64,000 nucleotides of DNA from GCA-2731375 sp964631725 (GTDB lineage Bacteria > Pseudomonadota > Alphaproteobacteria > GCA-2731375): contig CAZVYX010000026.1 of the NCBI GenBank assembly GCA_964631725.1, positions 15,525-79,524 of the forward strand, given 5' to 3'. Within the stretch, counting starts at the first letter, position 1. Each line of letters starts with the position of its first letter. The notes under the pieces were generated by a model. It was not told where the DNA came from and did not search any database. It saw only the letters and a program-made list of their open reading frames with translations. Shown piece by piece: positions 26,185 to 34,261 of the stretch. A program made the translations under genes and the position numbers.

Positions 26185-28104
26185 ATGTCCGGAAACGGGA
26201 TCAAGGAATTCGTCATCGTCGAAACGCAATCGCCGGCCTATGACGGGCGGTCCTTCGGCGAGGTTGGTCAATATGAAAGATTGTCAGGCTATGTCGTCGG
26301 CGCGGTCGACCCGCGGGACCCGAAAAACGCCGAACTCGTCAATCTCGACAAGGCGCCGCGCAATGGTGATGGCAATGTCGAATACAGGGCCGATGTTTGC
26401 ATTCTGCGCCCGATGGATTCGTCGAAGGGCAACGATTGGGTCTTTTACGAAATTCTCAATCGCGGCGCCAAACGCGTGATTTGCCGCGTTAACAGCGGCC
26501 CGGCCCTCAACACCATGGACAACGCCGATGACGCGGGCACCGGATACCTGATGAACGAAGGCTACACTGTCGTGTGGACCGGGTGGCAGGACGACGTAAC
26601 GCGCGATGCGGGACGGATGCGGGCGGATTACCCGGTCGCCACCGACGGCGCCGCGCCGATCACCGGCGCATGTTTGGAGGAGTTCATCAACGAGGCGAAT
26701 GACACGGCCTTTCTCGGCGCCCTGGCCTATCCGGCCGCGACCCTCGACCGCGACGGCGTCACCTTGACCATCCGGCAGCGGGAACGGGACGAACGGCAAA
26801 CACCGCCGGGCCTGAGTTGGCGCTACCTGAATGACCGCGAAATCGAAATCACCCGCCCCGAAGGCGGCGCGTTCGATGGCGGCGCCATTTTCGAGTTCAT
26901 ATATACCGCCAAGGACCCGACCGTGGTTGGACTGGCCTTCGCGTCGGTTCGCGACATCGCTTGTTTCCTGCGCGCAAAAGATGACGCCAATCCATTGGCG
27001 CAAAACGGCGCCGTGCCGCCGAAACGGAGCCTGCTGTTCGGCTTGTCGCAGAGCGGGCGGTTCGTGCGCGACTTCCTGTATCAGGGTTTTAACGAGGCGC
27101 TGGCGGGCGGCCAGGTTTTCGATGCGGCGGTTCCGGTCATCGCCGGGTCGCGCAAGACCTTTATCAACCGGGCCTTCACCCAACCGGGCCGGTATCAGCG
27201 CCAACACGAGGATCATAATTATCCGGGCGATCAATTCCCGTTCACGTATCGCACTTTGTCCGATCCGATTTCCGGGCTGACCGACGGTATTCTGGTGCGA
27301 TGCGACGACACCGGGGTGACGCCGAAGATCATGCACCTGGACACCGATACCGAAATATGGGCCGCGCGCGCCTCACTGGTTGTCACCGACTGCGAAGGCC
27401 GGGATATCGAACAACCGGACCATGTTCGGGTGTATCTGGCGGCCGGCCTGCCCCATGGCTGGGCGATAAAACCAGACCCGAGCGCAATCCAGTTTCCGGA
27501 TAGCGAGATTACCTACGGCGCATTGCTGCGGCCGTTGCTAAGCGCGTTGAAGGATTGGGTGGAAAACGATGTCGCGCCGCCGCCCAGCTGTTTCCCGAGC
27601 GTTGGCGCTGGAACGCTGGTTCCCCCGGACCAGGAAAGCACGGGTTTTCCAAACATTCCAGGCGTTGCCTATAGCGGCATCATCAACGGCTTGCGTCTGG
27701 CCGATCATAGCGTGATCCCGCCGCGCGAGGGCGCCGCCTATCCGGTACTGGTATCCACCGTTGATTCCGACGGCAATGGCAACGCCGGGCTGCGGCATCC
27801 GGCGCTACGGGTGCCGCGCGCCACGCTCACCGGCTGGAATTTGCGCACCAAGGGTCATGGCGAAGGCGAAATCTATAGCACCACGGGGTCCCGGATTTCA
27901 TTCGCCGAAACGAAGGCGGAGCGCCTGGCCAACCGTGACCCCAGGCCGTCGATAGAGGAGCGCTATGCGGACAACGCCGACTACGCGGCGAAAATGCGCG
28001 CCGTGGCCGACGCCATGGTTGCCGAGGGTTTGCTTCTCGCCGAGGACGCGGACCGTATCGTCGCCGCCGCTCGGATTGGAGAAAACGTATTGACCGCCGC
28101 CTGA
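26185..28104 (+). CDS. Large alpha/beta hydrolase domain protein
   Basis: A 639-residue protein matching the alpha/beta hydrolase domain-containing family known as Abhydrolase_10. It has no signal peptide. Seen: a long beta-rich N-terminal half, the nucleophile-like GLSQSGRFVRDFLYQGFNE, then FDAAVPVIAGSRKTFINRAF, HLDTDTEIWAARASLVVTD with a possible acid, and HVRVYLAAGLPHGW with a possible His. The substrate is not known. The ATG at 26185 is chosen because family similarity starts there; the open frame continues 234 codons upstream across the DUF1028 gene and is a composition artefact. Downstream 28105-28347 holds only the rpmB promoter. Confidence 0.8.
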   Translation: MSGNGIKEFVIVETQSPAYDGRSFGEVGQYERLSGYVVGAVDPRDPKNAELVNLDKAPRNGDGNVEYRADVCILRPMDSSKGNDWVFYEILNRGAKRVICRVNSGPALNTMDNADDAGTGYLMNEGYTVVWTGWQDDVTRDAGRMRADYPVATDGAAPITGACLEEFINEANDTAFLGALAYPAATLDRDGVTLTIRQRERDERQTPPGLSWRYLNDREIEITRPEGGAFDGGAIFEFIYTAKDPTVVGLAFASVRDIACFLRAKDDANPLAQNGAVPPKRSLLFGLSQSGRFVRDFLYQGFNEALAGGQVFDAAVPVIAGSRKTFINRAFTQPGRYQRQHEDHNYPGDQFPFTYRTLSDPISGLTDGILVRCDDTGVTPKIMHLDTDTEIWAARASLVVTDCEGRDIEQPDHVRVYLAAGLPHGWAIKPDPSAIQFPDSEITYGALLRPLLSALKDWVENDVAPPPSCFPSVGAGTLVPPDQESTGFPNIPGVAYSGIINGLRLADHSVIPPREGAAYPVLVSTVDSDGNGNAGLRHPALRVPRATLTGWNLRTKGHGEGEIYSTTGSRISFAETKAERLANRDPRPSIEERYADNADYAAKMRAVADAMVAEGLLLAEDADRIVAAARIGENVLTAA

Positions 28105-28267
28105 GGAAGCAGAGCGGGAGAACGGCGACGGGTTACCAATTCTATTACGGGCCTTCGAGACAAGGGCGTGGGGCATTCATCGTTAAGACATCGCGCCGCC
28201 GGAAAAGCCCGCTGTCCGTATGATTAAGAAATATTCCGGCGATTTGCCATTTGTCGCGCCTATATGC

Positions 28268-28296
28268 TTGACGCGGGCGGTTGTTTTGCCTAAAAA
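28268..28296 (+). promoter_or_regulatory. Possible rpmB promoter
   Basis: TTGACG at 28268-28273, a 17-base spacer and TAAAAA at 28291-28296, about 50 bases before the rpmB ATG. The -10 is only a four-of-six match, so confidence is modest. Confidence 0.35.
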
Positions 28297-28347
28297 ACGC
28301 CGCTCCGCCGGTACTTCCACCGCCGGATCTATTGGGACGATCAAATC

Positions 28348-28656
28348 ATGGCGCGGCGTTGCGAACTTACCGGAAAAGGCGTGTTGACGGGCAATAATGT
28401 CTCGCATGCCCACAACAAGACACGGCGGCGGTTCCTGCCGAATGTGCAGGAAATGGCCCTGCATTCAGATATTCTGGGCCGCTCGATCCGGCTGAAAGTC
28501 TGCGTCAGCGCCCTGCGCACCGTGGAGAAAAAAGGCGGCTTGGATGCCTATCTGACGGACGCCAAGGAGAGCCAGTTGTCCCTCAAGGCCCGGCGTTTGA
28601 AGCGTGCCGTCGCAAAAGCCACCCCCGCCGCGGAAGCAGCACCGGCCGCAGCCTAG
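28348..28656 (+). CDS. rpmB: 50S ribosomal protein L28
   Basis: Ribosomal large-subunit protein of 102 residues. The MARRCELTGKGVLTGNNVSHAHNKTRRRFLPN start is the L28 signature, and RLKVCVSALRTVEKKGGLDAYL follows. The alphaproteobacterial form carries an Ala-rich C-terminal tail (AVAKATPAAEAAPAAA), as here. It stands alone on the plus strand and converges on the phytase-like gene across a hairpin-rich gap. Confidence 0.97.
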   Translation: MARRCELTGKGVLTGNNVSHAHNKTRRRFLPNVQEMALHSDILGRSIRLKVCVSALRTVEKKGGLDAYLTDAKESQLSLKARRLKRAVAKATPAAEAAPAAA

Positions 28657-28757
28657 AGCGCATTTCTTCAAAATGCGCTCTGACTCTTAAGAGTCGAGCT
28701 ATTGAATCAATCAACTGAGTCGCGAAAGCGACTCCAATCCATTGAAAATTGCTCTAA
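28655..28757. repeat. Hairpin-rich palindromic element downstream of rpmB
   Basis: Three hairpins in a row: AGAGCGCATTT (28655-28665) with AAATGCGCTCT (28671-28681), a perfect 11-pair stem that begins on the rpmB stop; the 14-base palindrome GACTCTTAAGAGTC (28682-28695); and GAGTCGC (28717-28723) with GCGACTC (28728-28734) around a GAAA loop, flanked by imperfect arms ending in TTGCTCTAA. It fills the gap between convergent genes and probably ends transcription both ways, although no T-tract follows. Confidence 0.6.
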
Positions 28758-28762
28758 TTCGT

Positions 28763-29863
28763 CTATTCCGACAGGTGAAACTGCAACAGCAAGGTGCGCT
28801 GCAGAGGATTGAAGTTGTCGTCTGACAGCATATAGATCCACCAGCCGCCCTTTGGGTCGGGGTGCACGGCCAGTCCTTCGAAATTATCCACCGACAGGGG
28901 CGGCACCAGGCGGGCCAATTCGACATCCATCAAACGGGCGCCCGGGGTAATCTTGTCCGCAGGAATATGGGACAGCCGGGCACCGGGACCGCCAATGACC
29001 GTATACCGCCGCTGCAACAGCAAGACATCGCCGTTGGGCAAGGCGGCCAGGTCCGTGGGCTTGAAAATGCCGATACCCGGCCAATAGACCCGGCCCAGGC
29101 TCTCCCCATCGGGCGACAGCAGCCAGCCGATATAATCGCCACGGCCTTTCTTGCCGCCGTCCTTGCCCCCGTCCTTGCTGGTACGGAATTTCTCGCTCAA
29201 CACCAGAATACGGCCATCGGGCAGCGCCGTCATGGCCTCCAGCCCGCCGTTTCGAGGCGCCTTGCCGATGCCAGGCGGCACCGCGAATAGACTGGGCTTG
29301 GCCGTCAAATCGGTGTAGCGAAGGACCCGGTGGCGAACCTCAAAACTGACCAGGTAGCTGCCGTCCGCCAATCTCTCGACGGCCTCGGCATCCTGGTCCA
29401 ACTTGTCGGCGCGGCGGGAAATATAAGATCCCTTGATGCCGCGCAGACGGTGGAACCGGGTCTTGTCCAGGCCGATCAATTTACCCGACTTATCCAGCAG
29501 CAACCGGGCGCGTAGCAGATCACCCTGATCGGACACGGCCGTCATCTCCGTACCATCTGCCGACAGGCTCAATCCCGACAAACCGCCGAAATTTCCCACA
29601 TCGCTGGTTAGGGAAAAACCGCCACGGTATTGCAATACACCTATGGTGTTTTGTTTTGTATTTAAGGGGTTTAGATTAATTTCCTCAACTTGTAAATTAA
29701 GCGGCCCCGTTTCCGAATCCGCCAAACTCGGCAGGCCGCAACTGGTCAATTGCGGCAGCAGCAACGCGGCGGCGGCAATGACGCTCTTCCGCGCCAGAAC
29801 GCTCTGGACCAGCCGTCGGCGCCAGACCGCCGCTTTCGATCGTCGCGCATATATCGCCGGCAA
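28763..29863 (-). CDS. Esterase-like activity of phytase family lipoprotein
   Basis: Predicted lipoprotein of 366 residues with a beta-propeller-like domain of the esterase-like phytase family. The long N-terminus contains SVIAAAALLLPQLTSCG, with a lipobox Cys near residue 42, so the true start may be an internal codon. Seen in the body: GGLSGLSLSADGTEMTAVSDQGDL, the DQDAEAVERLADGSYLVSFE block, NGGLEAMTALPDGRILVLSE and DNFEGLAVHPDPKGGWWIYMLSDDNF, the typical repeated D-x-E-G/A motifs. The substrate is unknown. It lies 16 bases downstream of cobT on the same strand, a position that is common in this class. Confidence 0.82.
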   Translation of the reverse strand: MPAIYARRSKAAVWRRRLVQSVLARKSVIAAAALLLPQLTSCGLPSLADSETGPLNLQVEEINLNPLNTKQNTIGVLQYRGGFSLTSDVGNFGGLSGLSLSADGTEMTAVSDQGDLLRARLLLDKSGKLIGLDKTRFHRLRGIKGSYISRRADKLDQDAEAVERLADGSYLVSFEVRHRVLRYTDLTAKPSLFAVPPGIGKAPRNGGLEAMTALPDGRILVLSEKFRTSKDGGKDGGKKGRGDYIGWLLSPDGESLGRVYWPGIGIFKPTDLAALPNGDVLLLQRRYTVIGGPGARLSHIPADKITPGARLMDVELARLVPPLSVDNFEGLAVHPDPKGGWWIYMLSDDNFNPLQRTLLLQFHLSE

Positions 29864-29879
29864 TTTCAGATCACCCGGA

Positions 29880-31745
29880 TCAGGCCACGCGCCGGCTTGC
29901 GGGCGAGTCCTCTTCTTCGTCGAACAGTTCCGCCAGCTTGTCCATCATCACGCCACCCAGTTGCTCGGCATCGACGATGGTGACGGCCCGCTGGTAATAG
30001 CGGGTAACATCATGGCCGATGCCAATGGCGATCAACTCCACCGGAGACTGGCCTTCAATCCAACTGATGGCGGACCGCAGATGTTTCTCCAGGTAGTTGC
30101 CGGCGTTGACGGAGAGGGTCGAATCGTCCACCGGCGCGCCGTCGGAAATTACCATCAGAATACGGCGTTGCTCCGGTCGGTAAACCAGGCGGTTATGGGC
30201 CCAGATCAAGGCCTCGCCATCGATGTTTTCCTTCAACAGGCCTTCGCGCATCATCAGGCCAAGGCCACGCCGGGCCCGCCGCCAGGGTGCGTCCGCCGCC
30301 TTGTAGACGATATGGCGCAGATCGTTCAGCCGTCCCGGCGAGGCCGGCTTGCCCTCCCGCAGCCATTTTTCCCGGCTTTGCCCGCCCTTCCAGGCCCGCG
30401 TCGTGAAGCCGAGGATCTCGACCTTCACATTACAGCGTTCCAGGGTGCGGGCGAGGATGTCGGCGCACATGGCGGCGACGGTAATAGGCCGGCCGCGCAT
30501 GGAGCCGGAATTGTCGATCAGCAGCGTAACCACGGTGTCGCGGAAATCCATGTCCCGCTCCATCTTGAAGGATAGCGGCAGCAACGGATTGGTCACCACC
30601 CGGGCCAGCTTGCCCGCGTCCAGCATGCCCTCTTCCAGATCGAACTCCCAACTGCGGTTCTGCTTTGCCAGCAGACGCCGTTGCAGACGGTTGGCCAGGC
30701 GCGCCACGACGCCCTGCATATTCGATAGCTGTTGATCGAGGTAGGCGCGCAGGCGTCCCAGTTCCTCGGTATCGCAAAGCTCGGTCGCGTCGATTACTTC
30801 GTCGAATTCCTCGGTGAAGAAGCGGTAGGGCGGCTCGTTGGGGTTATCCGGCATCATATCGCCCGGCCGCCACTGCCGCCGGCCGCGCCCCGGTTCCTCG
30901 CTGCCCGACATGGCGTCGGCGTCTTCCGCCTCCATCTCGGAGTCGGCTTCCGCGTCACCATCGGCGGAGCCATCCTGGCTGTCCGAGCCGTCCGGGTCGC
31001 CGCTGTCGTCGGCCGCGCCCTCGCCGCCCTCGCCCTCGCCTTCGCCGTCGGCCATTTCCTCTTCGTCGTTCTCCGCCTGATCGTCCAGATCATCGGATTC
31101 CGTGCCGTCCTCGTCGCCCAGATCCAAATCCGCGATCAACTTCCGGGTCAGCTTGGCAAAGGCATTCTGATCGGTGATCTCACCGGTCAGTTCAGACAAC
31201 TCCTTGCCGGCCTTTTCCTCAACCCAGGGACGGATATGCTCGACCATGGGCTTGGCCGCGGACGGCGGCGCCTTGCCGGTCAATTGCTCCCGCACCAACA
31301 TGCCGACAACCTCCGGCAACAGCGCCTCGCCCGGATCATTGACCGAGGCATAGCCGCGGGCCCGGCAGCGTTCCTCCAACATGGCATCGAGATTGTCCGA
31401 AACACCCATCATGCGCTTGGCGCCGAGGGATTCCACGCGCGCCTGTTCCGCCGCCTCGAACACGGCGCGGGCGGTGGCGCCCTTGGGTTGGTTCAAGGCG
31501 TGCAGGCGGTTGTCATGATGGCGCTGCCAAAGCGCCAGGGCATCGCCGCTGCCGCGTACATGCGCGACTTCCTCTCCACCCAATTCCCGGCTTGGTGTGG
31601 GCAAGCGGTTGCGGCCGGCGCCCGTGGCCGCACCCTCGGCGCCGAAGTTGACCGTCAGTTCGCTGTCGCGCGCAATGGCGCGCACGGCCGCCGTCACCGC
31701 GCGTTTGAACGGTTCGACCGGGTTTTCCGGCTTCATCACCGCCAT
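29880..31745 (-). CDS. cobT: Cobaltochelatase subunit CobT
   Basis: Chelatase subunit of 621 residues that, with CobS and CobN, inserts cobalt into hydrogenobyrinic acid a,c-diamide in aerobic vitamin B12 synthesis. The N-terminal helical domain leads to a very acidic low-complexity segment (about residues 205-300, rich in Asp, Glu and Gly). The C-terminal von Willebrand A domain has the metal-site motif LLIDNSGSMRG and GHDVTRYYQRAVTI. The start is taken at 31745 (MAVMKPENPV), four bases after the cobS stop. CobN is not in the window. Confidence 0.94.
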   Translation of the reverse strand: MAVMKPENPVEPFKRAVTAAVRAIARDSELTVNFGAEGAATGAGRNRLPTPSRELGGEEVAHVRGSGDALALWQRHHDNRLHALNQPKGATARAVFEAAEQARVESLGAKRMMGVSDNLDAMLEERCRARGYASVNDPGEALLPEVVGMLVREQLTGKAPPSAAKPMVEHIRPWVEEKAGKELSELTGEITDQNAFAKLTRKLIADLDLGDEDGTESDDLDDQAENDEEEMADGEGEGEGGEGAADDSGDPDGSDSQDGSADGDAEADSEMEAEDADAMSGSEEPGRGRRQWRPGDMMPDNPNEPPYRFFTEEFDEVIDATELCDTEELGRLRAYLDQQLSNMQGVVARLANRLQRRLLAKQNRSWEFDLEEGMLDAGKLARVVTNPLLPLSFKMERDMDFRDTVVTLLIDNSGSMRGRPITVAAMCADILARTLERCNVKVEILGFTTRAWKGGQSREKWLREGKPASPGRLNDLRHIVYKAADAPWRRARRGLGLMMREGLLKENIDGEALIWAHNRLVYRPEQRRILMVISDGAPVDDSTLSVNAGNYLEKHLRSAISWIEGQSPVELIAIGIGHDVTRYYQRAVTIVDAEQLGGVMMDKLAELFDEEEDSPASRRVA

Positions 31746-31749
31746 GGCG

Positions 31750-32754
31750 TCAGGCCAGCTGAATGTTCGCCGCCGATTCCGGCAATTCGTGGCCGAAACA
31801 GCGTTGATAATATTCCGCCACCAACGGACGTTCCATCTCGTCACAGCGGTTCAGGAAACTGACCCGGAAGGCGAAGGCAACGTCGTCGAATATCCGGGTG
31901 TTGTCGGCCCAGGTAATCACCGTCCGTGGTGACATGACGGTGGAAATATCGCCGTTCATGAAGCCCGAGCGGGTCAGATCGGCGACCGAGACCATGGAGT
32001 TGATGTATTTTTGCCCCTGTTCGTCGGCCCAGTCGGGAACCTTGGCGGTGACGATACCGACCTCGTCGTCATGCGGCAGATAGTTCAGGGTGGTGACGAT
32101 GTTCCAGCGGTCCATCTGGCCCTGGTTGATTTGCTGCGTGCCGTGATACAGCCCCGTGGTATCGCCCAGACCAACCGTGTTGGTGGTGGCAAAAAGGCGG
32201 AAGCTGGCATGCGGCCGGATCACCTTGTTCTGATCCAGCAGGGTCATCTTGCCGTCGACTTCGAGGATCCGCTGGATCACGAACATCACATCCGGCCGGC
32301 CGGCGTCATATTCGTCAAACACCAGGGCGCAGGGATGCTGCAATGCCCAGGGCAGAATGCCTTCGCGAAATTCGGTAATCTGTTTGCCGTCGCGCAGAAT
32401 AATCGCGTCCTTGCCCAACAGATCGATACGGCTGATATGGCTGTCCAGATTGACCCGGATACAGGGCCAGTTCAAACGCGATGCCACTTGTTCAATATGG
32501 GTCGATTTGCCGGTGCCGTGGTAACCCTGGATTATGACCCGCCGATTGTGGCCAAAGCCGGCTAGAATGGCCATGGTGGTTTCATGATCAAACTGGTAGG
32601 CCTCGTCCAGGTCCGGCACGAGGTCGGAGCCCTGGGAAAAGGCCGGCACTACCATGTCACTGTCGAGGCCGAATGTTTCGCGTACATTCACCTGGGTATC
32701 GGGCTGGTCGATCGGATGGGCCGACGTATCGTCGGCGGTGGCAGTCAGCGTCAT
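31750..32754 (-). CDS. cobS: Cobaltochelatase AAA+ subunit CobS
   Basis: AAA+ ATPase of 334 residues that forms a ring with CobT and powers CobN. Seen: Walker A QGYHGTGKSTHIEQVA, Walker B ALVFDEYDAGRPDVMFVIQR, the sensor region RLFATTNTVG, and the distinctive N-terminal VRETFGLDSDMVVPAFSQGSD. It is followed four bases later by cobT and preceded by a J-domain gene 63 bases upstream on the same strand. Confidence 0.96.
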   Translation of the reverse strand: MTLTATADDTSAHPIDQPDTQVNVRETFGLDSDMVVPAFSQGSDLVPDLDEAYQFDHETTMAILAGFGHNRRVIIQGYHGTGKSTHIEQVASRLNWPCIRVNLDSHISRIDLLGKDAIILRDGKQITEFREGILPWALQHPCALVFDEYDAGRPDVMFVIQRILEVDGKMTLLDQNKVIRPHASFRLFATTNTVGLGDTTGLYHGTQQINQGQMDRWNIVTTLNYLPHDDEVGIVTAKVPDWADEQGQKYINSMVSVADLTRSGFMNGDISTVMSPRTVITWADNTRIFDDVAFAFRVSFLNRCDEMERPLVAEYYQRCFGHELPESAANIQLA

Positions 32755-32817
32755 GGTACAGAATCCTGTTGCTTGCGTGGTTACTTGTAAGGTCGCGTCA
32801 TATGAATTGCCCCGGAC

Positions 32818-33402
32818 CTAACCTTGCGGCAGGCCAGAGGACATTAGGTTGCTATACGCCTCGTTAATGGATTTGAAGCGCTCTTCGGCTCGTTTGTCGC
32901 CGCCATTCGCATCGGGGTGAAAACGTTTTACCAGTTGCTTATAACGCATTTTGATGTCTTGCAAGGTCGCCGTTTCATCTAGATCCATTTGGGCCAGATA
33001 TCGGCGCTGTTCGCGGGTCGGTTTGAGCGCGGGTTTTGCCGCTCCGGGGCGGCCATCGGGACCATCGAACAGGCCGTGATGGTCCCGCACCCGATCATCC
33101 ATCCAGGCCTTATAGCCGCGCTCTCCCAGCTTCCAGGTCGGACGGTGGCCGGTAACCGCCTCGGTCCGGAAGCTTTCGATCTCGTCCTGATCCATGCCGG
33201 TGAAATAGTCCCAGCTACGGTTGTAGGCGGCCACATGTTCCAGACAGAACCAATAGAATTCATCCAGGTTGGTCTTGGATTTCGGCGCGCGGTGTTCGCC
33301 CGCCAGCTCACAGCCGGCGAAATCGCAAACGCGCTCTGGCTTCCCGGACGGCTCATCCACCCGGGTCTTCGACACCGGTATGTCATTCTTGGTTCTTGCC
33401 AC
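32818..33402 (-). CDS. J-domain (DnaJ-like) protein
   Basis: A 194-residue protein with its J-domain at the C-terminus (about 135-190): ATLQDIKMRYKQLVKRFHPDANGGDKRAEERFKSINEAYSNL includes the essential HPD tripeptide. The N-terminal part (CDFAGCELAGEHRAPKSKTNLDEFYWFCLEHVAAYN) has paired Cys and His residues that could bind metal. It likely stimulates an Hsp70 for a specific client. In alphaproteobacteria it commonly sits between bolA and cobS, as here, divergent from bolA. Confidence 0.9.
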   Translation of the reverse strand: MARTKNDIPVSKTRVDEPSGKPERVCDFAGCELAGEHRAPKSKTNLDEFYWFCLEHVAAYNRSWDYFTGMDQDEIESFRTEAVTGHRPTWKLGERGYKAWMDDRVRDHHGLFDGPDGRPGAAKPALKPTREQRRYLAQMDLDETATLQDIKMRYKQLVKRFHPDANGGDKRAEERFKSINEAYSNLMSSGLPQG

Positions 33403-33460
33403 GGAGGGAGTATGCTGGCTTCGGGTCCGGCTTTCAATAGTGCAGGGAACCGTTGCATTG

Positions 33461-33486
33461 CCGCCGAATTGTCAGGCGGGTTTTTT
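33461..33486 (+). terminator. Terminator-like hairpin in the bolA leader
   Basis: CCGCC (33461-33465) pairs with GGCGG (33475-33479), followed by G and six Ts at 33481-33486. It reads in the direction of bolA and ends 20 bases before the chosen start. The five-pair stem is short, so it would be a weak terminator or attenuator. Confidence 0.35.
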
Positions 33487-33505
33487 GATGAAGGGGAATT
33501 TTGTG

Positions 33506-33790
33506 ATGTCCATGGCGGCAACGATCGAAGCGAAATTGCGGGCGGCCTTCGCCCCGGCGCGGCTGGTAGTGGAAGACCAATCTGAAATGCATGCGGGCCA
33601 CGCCGGCGCCCGCGAAGGCGGGGAAAGCCATTTCGCGGTGGTAATCGAAGCCGAGACATTTGAAGGTATGAGCCGCGTGGCCCGCCAACGCCTTGTAAAC
33701 CAAGCGTTGAGCGAGGAATTGGCCGGCGGCATTCATGCGTTATCCATTCGCGCATTGACGCCAAGTGAGGCGCGAGAATTGTCGCAGTAG
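33506..33790 (+). CDS. bolA: BolA family transcriptional/iron-sulfur regulator
   Basis: A 94-residue BolA-fold protein. Seen: the ARLVVEDQSEMHAGHAGAREGGESHFAVVIEAETFEG core with the conserved His/Cys-position residues, and the helix RVARQRLVNQALSEELAGGIHALSIRALTP. BolA proteins partner monothiol glutaredoxins and affect iron-sulfur assembly, shape and stress responses. The start is set at 33506, nine bases after AGGGG; 33488 and 33512 are alternatives. The much longer open frame upstream is spurious. It is divergent from the J-domain gene. Confidence 0.92.
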   Translation: MSMAATIEAKLRAAFAPARLVVEDQSEMHAGHAGAREGGESHFAVVIEAETFEGMSRVARQRLVNQALSEELAGGIHALSIRALTPSEARELSQ

Positions 33791-33942
33791 ACTGATATTG
33801 CCTGATAAAAGAAACGATACCAGAAAATTAGTCGTAGGGTTGCTTTATTTGCATTTATATCCTCTTTTATAGAGTGATTGCAAAAATATTCTCATTATGG
33901 TTTTATCTCCTCGGCCTAACATGTTAATTAGAGGATTGGACC

Positions 33943-34218
33943 ATGTCGCAAGAGGCTCATCACGGATTTAGCGGTATTGGCGGCACCCGCCGCAACATTC
34001 GGATCGGCGACCGCCGCACGTCGATTAAGCTGGAACCGGAAATGTGGGACGCTTTGGTGGAAATCTGTGACCGGACCGAGAAGAATCTGAACCAGATCTG
34101 TACCGAAGTGCACAGCGCCGGCAATGCCAATGAACCCGATGACGATACCGGCAGCGCTAATTTCACGTCGGAATTGCGGGTATTTATTCTGGATTTCTAC
34201 CGCGCCAATGCCCGCTAA
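33943..34218 (+). CDS. Ribbon-helix-helix domain protein
   Basis: A 91-residue DNA-binding-type protein. GDRRTSIKLEPEMWDALVEICDRTEKNLNQICTEV is the RHH_4 motif (strand plus two helices), commonly present in single copy in alphaproteobacteria. The C-terminal half, NFTSELRVFILDFYRANAR, likely finishes the fold. Targets are unknown. The ATG at 33943 follows GAGG. The 152-base stretch before it is AT-rich, with no further recognised feature. It converges with the CorC-type gene. Confidence 0.85.
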   Translation: MSQEAHHGFSGIGGTRRNIRIGDRRTSIKLEPEMWDALVEICDRTEKNLNQICTEVHSAGNANEPDDDTGSANFTSELRVFILDFYRANAR

Positions 34219-34261
34219 GCTCTGAAGGATATCGCGAGGCGGACTTGAGGCAGCGCCGCCG

